In this document: positions 14,664 to 19,499 of the stretch, one piece after another
Layout of the letters: each line of letters opens with the position of its first letter
How positions within the stretch are numbered: the first letter of the stretch is position 1
Assembly (NCBI GenBank): GCA_021200895.1
Contig: JAJQFX010000002.1
Location: 1-19,499, forward strand
From: Clostridiales bacterium
GTDB taxonomy: Bacteria; Bacillota; Clostridia; Oscillospirales; Oscillospiraceae
Length of the DNA stretch: 19,499 bases
Direction of reading: 5' to 3'
Notes under the pieces: generated by a model
Told to the model about the DNA's origin: nothing
What the model saw: the letters and a program-made list of their open reading frames with translations, nothing else
The model's database searches: none
Translations under genes and position numbers: made by a program

Positions 14664-16376
14664 TTACTGGTCGTCCTTCATGCGCTTGCGGGTGATGAGC
14701 AGCACGACCGCGCCGACCACCAGCACGCCACCTACGACGTAGAAGATGGTGGTGCCGATGCCGCCGGTGGAGGGCATGGCGACGCCCTTGTTGTTCTTCA
14801 CGGTAGCTTTGACAATGCCAGTCGACGTAGTGCCATTTGCGGCGGTACCACTGTCAACCGAGATGGTCAGGGTATTCAGCGTCACATCATCATTCGTGGG
14901 GGTGCCGCTGTCCGTCTTAGTATAGGTGGCTGCAATTACCAGCTTTGTGTCTGTCGTCAGCTTATTGTAACCGGAAGGGGCCTCTGTCTCGGTCAGATAG
15001 TAAGTACCCACATCCAGGCCAATGACCGTGAAGATACCGCTATCGTCAGAGGTCAGTTCAGTCCCACCATCCTTGGTGGCCGACCAGCCAGTGATTTTGT
15101 TGGTGGTAAGGTCAACAATGGCATAGTAGCCGTCACTTTCACGGTACAGCTTGAACTTTGCATCTTTCAGCGGAGTAGTTCCATCGGAGCCGTCCACCTT
15201 GGTCACGTCCAGCTCATAAGTCCAGGTGACAACCTTATCCTCAGGGGTGGTGCCAGTATCACCGGAGCCGCCGCTGTTGGGGTTGTTAGAGTACTCCAGA
15301 TAGACTTCGTTGGGGTTGCCAGCGCCGCCGATAACGGCGTCAGAGTTCAAATCAGCTTCAAAAGTAACCACGATTAGGGAACTGCTGCTCGTGGAAATGG
15401 TGCTGCCATCTGAATCCGCCGTCAGTGTCTTGGTGTCAGTAAGCGTAACAGAGAAGCTGTGTCCACCGTCCGATTCTGTGGTCAAACTGCTAACGGTGTA
15501 ATCGCTGGCGCTCACCAAGGTGCCATTCGTAAGTACCTGGTCATAGCCATAGTTGCCGTTAGTGAACACATACACCTTCACGCTGCCAGTATCATAAGTC
15601 AGCCCCTTGGACAGCGTATCGTGGAAAATCAGCTTATAGGTGCTATAGTCGTCATAAGTGCTGGGCAGGGTGGCGGTTAGGTAGTAGGTGATGGTGTCGC
15701 CGATGTTGGCGTCCACATCCGACAAATCCTTATCAATGCTGGGAACGCTGGACTTGGGACTCTCGGATGCCCCATTTGCAGTCGTCTGAGCCAGGATATA
15801 ACGGGTATAAACGCCTTCAGAGCCAGCAGAGGTGGGAACGGAGGTGTTCTTCACCAGATAGTAGCCAGCGGCCAGGTCGGAGATGGTGTAGGTACCCTTG
15901 AAAACAGGGTCACTACCGGTAGTATCATAATCGCCGGTAGAAGTTCCAGCAGCAGTGCCGGTGATGTAATCGGCAATCACATCAGCGAAGTCCTGCAAAA
16001 CGGCATTATCATTACTGTAAGTCGCCAGGACAACGGCCACATCAGAAGCGGAGGTCAGCGCGTTTCCATTCGTGTCCGTGAAGGGATAATTACCATTGTC
16101 ATCTTTGATGGCCGCCAGTGCGGTGTAAATGCTCACAGCGGTTCCGTTCACATCAATGCTGGTAGTGATGTTGTCAGTACTCCACTCGATGTTGCTGAGG
16201 ACGCCAGAACTGCTGTCATAGTCACCGGAGAAAATCTGATAGGCAGCATAGGTATAACCTTCGGTGCTATTGTTGACGGTAATGGTGTAAGTATCAGCCG
16301 CAAACGCGGTGACGGTCAGGCCGAAGCACATGACCAGCGCCAGCATAACGCTGGCAAGTTTCTTCAGTTTACTCAT
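14664..16376 (-). CDS. Backbone (major) pilin, SpaH/EbpB-type, MPSTG anchor
   Basis: A 570-residue secreted pilin: signal peptide (1-27, AFA-AD cleavage), N-terminal domain (about 28-205), fimbrial isopeptide D2-type domain (about 213-365; DIxYxLTAxLP-like, then LIFHDTLSKGLTY), and a C-terminal Cna_B domain (about 386-485) with ELDVTKVDG and E-box YYLTETEAPSGY (459-470). MPSTG (534-538) is the sorting motif, followed by a hydrophobic segment and RKRMKDD. Lys208 in SPKSSVP lies just before D2, where backbone pilins usually carry the pilin-motif Lys; this is a candidate cross-link site. I start at 16376, with AAAGGAGA 7 bp upstream, because a signal peptide begins there; the 52-residue extension upstream is not protein-like. 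Its neighbours are a signal peptidase upstream and a class C sortase downstream. Confidence 0.93.
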   Translation of the reverse strand: MSKLKKLASVMLALVMCFGLTVTAFAADTYTITVNNSTEGYTYAAYQIFSGDYDSSSGVLSNIEWSTDNITTSIDVNGTAVSIYTALAAIKDDNGNYPFTDTNGNALTSASDVAVVLATYSNDNAVLQDFADVIADYITGTAAGTSTGDYDTTGSDPVFKGTYTISDLAAGYYLVKNTSVPTSAGSEGVYTRYILAQTTANGASESPKSSVPSIDKDLSDVDANIGDTITYYLTATLPSTYDDYSTYKLIFHDTLSKGLTYDTGSVKVYVFTNGNYGYDQVLTNGTLVSASDYTVSSLTTESDGGHSFSVTLTDTKTLTADSDGSTISTSSSSLIVVTFEADLNSDAVIGGAGNPNEVYLEYSNNPNSGGSGDTGTTPEDKVVTWTYELDVTKVDGSDGTTPLKDAKFKLYRESDGYYAIVDLTTNKITGWSATKDGGTELTSDDSGIFTVIGLDVGTYYLTETEAPSGYNKLTTDTKLVIAATYTKTDSGTPTNDDVTLNTLTISVDSGTAANGTTSTGIVKATVKNNKGVAMPSTGGIGTTIFYVVGGVLVVGAVVLLITRKRMKDDQ

Positions 16377-16591
16377 GTTGGAATCTCCTTTGTAATTTTT
16401 TGTATGGGCAGGGCATCTATACAAAACGCAAGCTGCGGTTTCTGGCAGCATCGCCCTTGTATACAGTTGACTGTGCGCTTTTACGCACACAGGGATTGTG
16501 TGCAGAGGCCAGGATGACCCTGACATCTGCATTTGAACCGGGGCTTTGCCCGATTCCGCGAAAGGTCATGTTCCTACTTGCATACTCCTCG
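16377..16591 (-). promoter_or_regulatory. Structured leader upstream of the backbone pilin
   Basis: This 215-nt gap after lepB is full of overlapping stem-loops. In transcription order: TGCAGA/TCTGCA with an inner CAGG/CCTG stem (16501-16531); GCACACA/TGTGTGC (16485-16503); TGTGCG/CGCACA (16472-16489); TATACAA/TTGTATA (16457-16463 with 16418-16424) around a GCTGC/GCAGC hairpin; and TTTTGTAT/ATACAAAA (16398-16405 with 16419-16426), ending 6 nt before the ribosome site. Neighbouring stems share bases and so exclude each other. A GGGCAAAGCCC hairpin lies further upstream. I see no convincing promoter consensus within the gap. Confidence 0.45.
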
Positions 16592-17181
16592 TCATTGAAT
16601 CAGGGAAATCTGATTCAGCGGCCAGACCCGAAGGATCACCCTTCCTACGATTTGATCTGCCTCAATGTAGCCGATGGCGCTGCTCCGAGAATCAATCGAG
16701 GTAGCCCGGTTGTCTCCCATCACAAAGTAGCGTCCCTCCGGGACTTGAACCGGGTAGTCCAAATCGCTCTCGCCTAAGGATTTCTCTGTTACATATGGCT
16801 CATCCAAAAGCGCATCATTGACATAGACATTACCGTCTTCATCAATATCCACAATGTCACCCGGCCCGGCAACGACCCGTTTTAAGAGCAGCTTGTTCTG
16901 GTAGTAGAATCCAACCAGGTCGCCGGTTTCTAAGTGGTTGGATTTCACCAGCACAATAATATCTTCGTCCGACAGGGTCGGCTCCATGCTGCTGCCGGAC
17001 ACCTGAAGCACCGGCAAAAACATGGTTGCCGTAAGGACGGCCACCGCCGCCACCACAATTAACGCATAGATAGTAGTACGCAACGTCTGCCGGTATCTTT
17101 TTGATATTGCAGTCGTTCCCGTTCGGCGGCTACTTCCTCCTCGGAGGGGACAAACGCCATTTCAGGGATGTCTTGCTTCAT
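16592..17181 (-). CDS. lepB: Signal peptidase I of the pilus locus, with a one-base frameshift near the 5' end
   Basis: Signal peptidase I cuts secretory signal peptides at the outer membrane face. The main frame (16592-17083) shows one TM segment, the nucleophile Ser in SGSSMEPTL, the general-base Lys in LLLKRVVAGPGD, and the MGDNRATSIDSRS motif, so the catalytic part is complete. However, that frame has no ATG or ribosome site at its 5' end (first usable codon TTG at 17083). A good site (AAGGA, 7 bp spacing) and ATG at 17181 begin MKQDIPEMAFVPSEEEVAAE..., which falls out of frame at an A5 run (+ strand T 17098-17102) and stops a few codons later. One extra A restores a continuous gene reading QKRYRQTLRTTIYALIVV, the usual N-terminus of such enzymes. 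I annotate 17181-16592 as one gene. It starts 26 bp after the AP2-like gene. Confidence 0.82.
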
Positions 17182-17207
17182 TAATAATTCCTTCCTGTTT
17201 TTCTGAT

Positions 17208-18092
17208 TTATCCGACAGAGGGGGATTTATTTTCCTGAGAGGGAAGATATTCCCGGTAGTACCAGCTGATAAAATCATCATGCATTTCCTCCGCTGCGGT
17301 GCGGACGCGGATGGCCTCGTCTTTTTCTTTATAAAGACCCAGATGATAGCGTTTCTTCTGGAAGGTGATGTAAGCCGCCCATTTCTGCTCCCTTGTGATA
17401 AAGCAGACGCCGGTTTTGCCGCTGATATTGTCGGAGCGGAGCCTCGTTTGGCTGGTTTCCAGGCGAACAATGGAAGTGTCGTCTACCAGCTTCAGGCTTT
17501 CCAGGCAGCGCTCCTTTTGCAGGCAGCCGCAGCTCTGTGACTCGCCGTTTTTTAGTTCCGTTTGCCCGACAATGCCTTCCTTTCCACAGGAACACCGGCA
17601 CCTCCAATAGTTTTTTGTGCCGACCAACCCCCGATCCCTGGCTGTTCCGGCGTATTCCATCACGGTCCAACGCCCAAAGGTTTTTCCCACATAGTCCTTC
17701 AGCGGCGGGTGAGACAGGCAGCCGCAGGAGCGCACCTTGCCCCGCGTCAATCGTCTGGAGGATACGTCACATTCGCTGCCGCAGTCACATCTGCAATGCC
17801 AGACCACGCTGCCCTGGTCTGCTCTCTTTTCTGTAGGGCATAACACGGTCAGCTTTCCGAACTGTTGGCCGGTCAGGTCGGTTGCGCCATGTACAACGTG
17901 GGTAGTGCAGCCGCAGTCGCAGTGTTTTCCGTTCTTCAAGTCTCTCGTGCTGACGTCAATCTGATTCCCGCAATCGCAGCGGCAATGCCAAACGACATAA
18001 CCGCCTTTCCGTTGACCGGTATCTGCTTCTACCGTCAGCATTCCAAATTTTCGGCCAGGTGTTATCCTATCTATTGTTCCCGTCTGCGACAC
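17208..18092 (-). CDS. AP2-like DNA-binding protein with three Cys-rich repeats
   Basis: A 294-residue soluble protein. Three repeats of about 60 residues (13-62, 74-125, 136-190) each read G-x2-F-G-x-L/W-T-V ... W-x-C-x-C-x-C-G ... L-x-x-G ... CGC. The Cys sets are C37/C39/C41 with C60/C62, C100/C102/C104 with C123/C125, and C165/C167/C169 with C188/C190, so each could hold a metal. Residues about 222-275 (NISGKTGVCFITREQKWAAY, then KKRYHLGLYKEKDEAI and AAEEM) match the AP2/ERF-type DNA-binding domain found in bacterial and phage proteins, often next to HNH nucleases; no HNH motif is seen here. The start is GTG at 18092 with GGGGTGA upstream. It is same-strand and 26 bp from lepB, so it may be a regulator of the pilus locus or a mobile-element gene beside it. 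Confidence 0.82.
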   Translation of the reverse strand: MSQTGTIDRITPGRKFGMLTVEADTGQRKGGYVVWHCRCDCGNQIDVSTRDLKNGKHCDCGCTTHVVHGATDLTGQQFGKLTVLCPTEKRADQGSVVWHCRCDCGSECDVSSRRLTRGKVRSCGCLSHPPLKDYVGKTFGRWTVMEYAGTARDRGLVGTKNYWRCRCSCGKEGIVGQTELKNGESQSCGCLQKERCLESLKLVDDTSIVRLETSQTRLRSDNISGKTGVCFITREQKWAAYITFQKKRYHLGLYKEKDEAIRVRTAAEEMHDDFISWYYREYLPSQENKSPSVG

Positions 18093-18234
18093 AGTTTCAC
18101 CCCGCTTTTAACTCTATGAGTCAGCTTTTTGTTGACGAGGCGGACGGGCTGGAGTGCTATCTTTGAGCCTTTCATAATATAGGAGGGAATCGCAGGGGAT
18201 TTTATGTATGTTTAGAATATGAACCGCAGCAAAA

Positions 18235-18390
18235 TCACGTTTGACTTACTTCCCTGATTATTTTCTCTTGAAGTGCCTGACATACGGCCTCTGCCTATCG
18301 AATCCGTTCTGCCGCCTCAGCGATGGAACCGACGTTTTCAATGAGAATCGTTTTATCCTCCAGTTGTCGGCATAGTTCTTCGTTTTGCAT
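18235..18390 (-). pseudogene. Short decayed coding fragment
   Basis: From an ATG at 18390, 31 codons read MQNEELCRQLEDKTILIENV then GSIAEAAERIR and a TAG at 18295-18297. In another frame the reading resumes as AEAVCQALQEKIIREVSQT and ends at 18235. The heptad-like, coiled-coil character and the GSIAEAA motif recall small conserved Firmicutes proteins with a GSIAEA(A/S)L segment, from memory only. There is no clear ribosome site, and the frame change suggests decay. Confidence 0.3.
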
Positions 18391-18802
18391 ACGAAGTGAT
18401 TCCTCGTTACTAAAAACACGAGGGATTTTTCTTTGTGTTTGTAACCTGGCCTATCATTTCTTTTTTTAGCGTCTATCGCATACATGAAACTTTCGCGTTT
18501 GCGTGGTATTATATATATGCAGAGACCACCTGCTGACGAAGGAATGCTTTGCCCTCGCAAGCGTCATATGTAACCAAGCAATCTTTTAGTTATCCACTAA
18601 GAGAGTAGTTTCGATGAAAACAGAGGAGCCTATGGCCTGGGTGTTGAGTCACCAATGTCACAGGGCTTATTTTTTGACGAGCTCCCTTCTTTTCCTTGAT
18701 GCCTGTTTCGTTACAGATTGTATATCCATTGCATGTATAAAAAGTGAATCAGGCAAGGATGTCAGCAAAGCCTCATCGTGTGCGCCATAAAATGACCACC
18801 GA

Positions 18803-18854
18803 CAAATAAAAATGCCCCGGCAGGCCGCCACAATTTCTGTGGCGGCCTGCCGGG
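18803..18854 (-). terminator. Strong Rho-independent terminator
   Basis: A perfect 17-bp stem, CCCGGCAGGCCGCCACA (18816-18832) with its complement at 18838-18854 and a 5-nt loop, is followed on the minus strand by CATTTTTATTTG. It begins 7 bp after the stop of the fragment at 18861-19043. Confidence 0.85.
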
Positions 18855-18860
18855 TTCCAA

Positions 18861-19043
18861 TTACCTGTTCGGGTTATGCTGTTGTTCTTGTTGCCCGCGC
18901 TGTTTCTGCCCCATCCCCAAAATCGCCTCGACAGTTTTCCGAGCGGTGAGACAATCCTGCATCTGCTGCCTGGCTGCCCGGTACTCCGCATAGGCCGCTT
19001 TCTTGCCGCTTGGCGCCTGGGCAGTTGTCTGATGAATGTCAAG
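18861..19043 (-). pseudogene. 3' remnant of a probable relaxase/mobilisation gene
   Basis: About 60 codons read LDIHQTTAQAPSGKKAAYAE, then YRAARQQMQDCLTARKTVEA and ILGMGQKQRGQQEQQHNPNR, and stop at TAA 18861-18863. The Y-R-A-A-R-x-x-M ... A-x-x-x-V-x-x-I/L-L-G pattern with a Gln-rich tail resembles the C-terminal end of relaxases on Firmicutes conjugative and mobilisable elements. There is no start codon with a ribosome site, and no relaxase catalytic part upstream, so it is a 5'-truncated remnant that kept its terminator. The identification is from memory and not certain. Confidence 0.45.
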
Positions 19044-19072
19044 TGATGAATCCAAATTTGGACAAAAGGCAA

Positions 19073-19115
19073 GCCTGACGCAAGGCAACCCTGAACGGGC
19101 TATCTTGCGCCAGAC
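19073..19115. repeat. Imperfect inverted repeat upstream of the remnant
   Basis: GCCTGACGCAAG (19073-19084) and CTTGCGCCAGAC (19104-19115) pair over 10 of 12 positions (more with G:U), around a loop that includes CCCTGAACGGG. It lies at the apparent break between the relaxase-like remnant and the next gene. It may be part of a mobile-element end or a structured RNA. Confidence 0.35.
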
Positions 19116-19224
19116 TTACATGATGCAATCTATGTACGGCCTGAAACGGTAAAATTTCATTACCTTATAAAGCATTCCGAAAAAGGTCAAACAACCTCTG
19201 CCCCGCCTTTTCTGTTCGCTCTGC

Positions 19225-19499
19225 TCACAGGGCCGCAAAATCCAAAAACAAAAAGTGCGTATCCGCCTCATTGTCGATATACTCGTTGCCGTGGTTTGTG
19301 CCGGTATAGACCAGCTGCCCCGCTTTATAGGCGCAGAGCGTGGTGAAGGGTGCAGGCGTCCAACGGTGTCGGCCCAGCGGGGTGGTAGCGAACAGCGCCC
19401 CGTTGGGCAGTTGGGCCACATAGAGAGAGTTCGCGTAGTTGGTGTGGACGTACAAAAGTTCGCCATCGTACAGCAGGAAATTCATCTTGTTTCCGGGGG
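19225..19499 (-). CDS. Class II glutamine amidotransferase-like protein, C-terminal part
   Basis: The visible 91 codons run in from the window edge (frame open upstream of MNFLLYDG) and end at 19225. GNKMNFLLYDGELLYVHTNY, then an RRG-less strand pattern, WTPAPFTTL and GQLVYTGTNHGNEY match the C-terminal half of YafJ-type class II glutamine amidotransferases, where a FNMLLSDG-like strand is followed by ATxPL and VTVIAT-type strands. The catalytic N-terminal Cys and glutaminase motifs are outside the window. The ATG at 19485 is in frame but is probably internal. A weak AGGT/ACCT hairpin followed by TTTTT (near 19184-19197 on the minus strand) might end its transcript. Confidence 0.65.
   Translation of the reverse strand, partial: PGNKMNFLLYDGELLYVHTNYANSLYVAQLPNGALFATTPLGRHRWTPAPFTTLCAYKAGQLVYTGTNHGNEYIDNEADTHFLFLDFAAL

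Larger units (their letters stand above)
18093..18860. other. Gene-poor stretch with decayed fragments
   Basis: No intact gene is supported here. It contains the small remnant at 18235-18390, a terminator at its right end (18803-18854) and AT-rich patches such as TATTATATATAT near 18508-18520. A TTGACG-17-TGCTAT match on the plus strand (18132-18160) leads to no reading frame. The stretch looks like a scar of rearrangement between the AP2-like gene and the next chromosomal gene. Confidence 0.5.

Noticed and set aside
16377..16532. 52-residue N-terminal extension of the backbone pilin
   Set aside because: The ATG at 16376 has a good ribosome site and begins a standard signal peptide; the extension is better explained as a structured leader.
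16540..16556. Resemblance of GGGCAAAGCCCCGG to a c-di-GMP-I (GEMM) riboswitch core
   Set aside because: Only this short stretch is similar; the 5' GGGCAAACC-type arm and the GGUAGGUAGC part are missing, so the class cannot be supported.
18132..18160. Plus-strand promoter-like TTGACG-17-TGCTAT
   Set aside because: No reading frame or RNA feature follows; ATGs downstream give peptides of a few residues only, such as MNRSKITFDLLP.
18258..18560. 100-residue minus-strand reading frame in the gene-poor region
   Set aside because: Very Arg/Lys-rich with no motif or ribosome site; the overlapping frame with GSIAEAA is the more protein-like one.
18614..18790. Plus-strand 58-codon reading frame starting MKTEEPMAW
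   Set aside because: No ribosome site, odd composition and no recognisable pattern.

Overview
The window looks like a chromosomal segment of a Gram-positive, fairly GC-rich gut-type Clostridia, most likely an Oscillospiraceae relative. This is inferred from the sortases, the LPXTG-like cell-wall anchors, the AGGAGG ribosome sites, and the style of MurC and of the pilins. There is no 16S or other marker to fix the taxon.

Layout. (1) 1-6293 is ordinary core and accessory chromosome: murC (+) with a clear promoter and a terminator; a three-gene minus-strand cluster of small, poorly known proteins (1658-3041) converging on murC; a divergent promoter region; glgA (+); and two GNAT acetyltransferases (+). 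(2) 6294-17181 is a six-gene minus-strand surface-pilus locus. Read in transcription order it is a signal peptidase I (lepB, apparently frameshifted), a backbone pilin (MPSTG anchor), a class C sortase, a small Thr-rich minor pilin (LPQTG), a second sortase, and a 1980-residue tip/adhesin-type protein (LPSAG). (3) 17208-18092 is an AP2-like DNA-binding protein with three Cys repeats, only 26 bp upstream of lepB and on the same strand. (4) 18093-19224 has no intact gene; it holds short decayed fragments, including one resembling a relaxase C-terminus followed by a strong terminator, so it may be the scar of a mobile element. (5) The right edge is the C-terminal part of a class II glutamine amidotransferase-like gene.

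How the locus should work (known biology of sortase pili, applied by inference): LepB removes the signal peptides, the class C sortase polymerises the backbone pilin and adds the minor pilin and the large tip protein, and the second sortase is a candidate for wall anchoring or for selecting one of the three different sorting motifs. Several non-coding structures suggest post-transcriptional control: a 215-nt leader before the backbone pilin with a chain of competing hairpins, and two strong hairpins between the backbone pilin and its sortase.

Most interesting points: a one-base frameshift in an A-run of lepB that separates its ribosome site from the rest of the gene; six extracellular C-x(4,7)-H-x-H-x3-C modules in the adhesin; a CHAP-like domain in which both expected catalytic residues are replaced; a Cna_B domain apparently interrupted by about 220 residues; and a zinc-repeat/AP2 protein next to a pilus locus.
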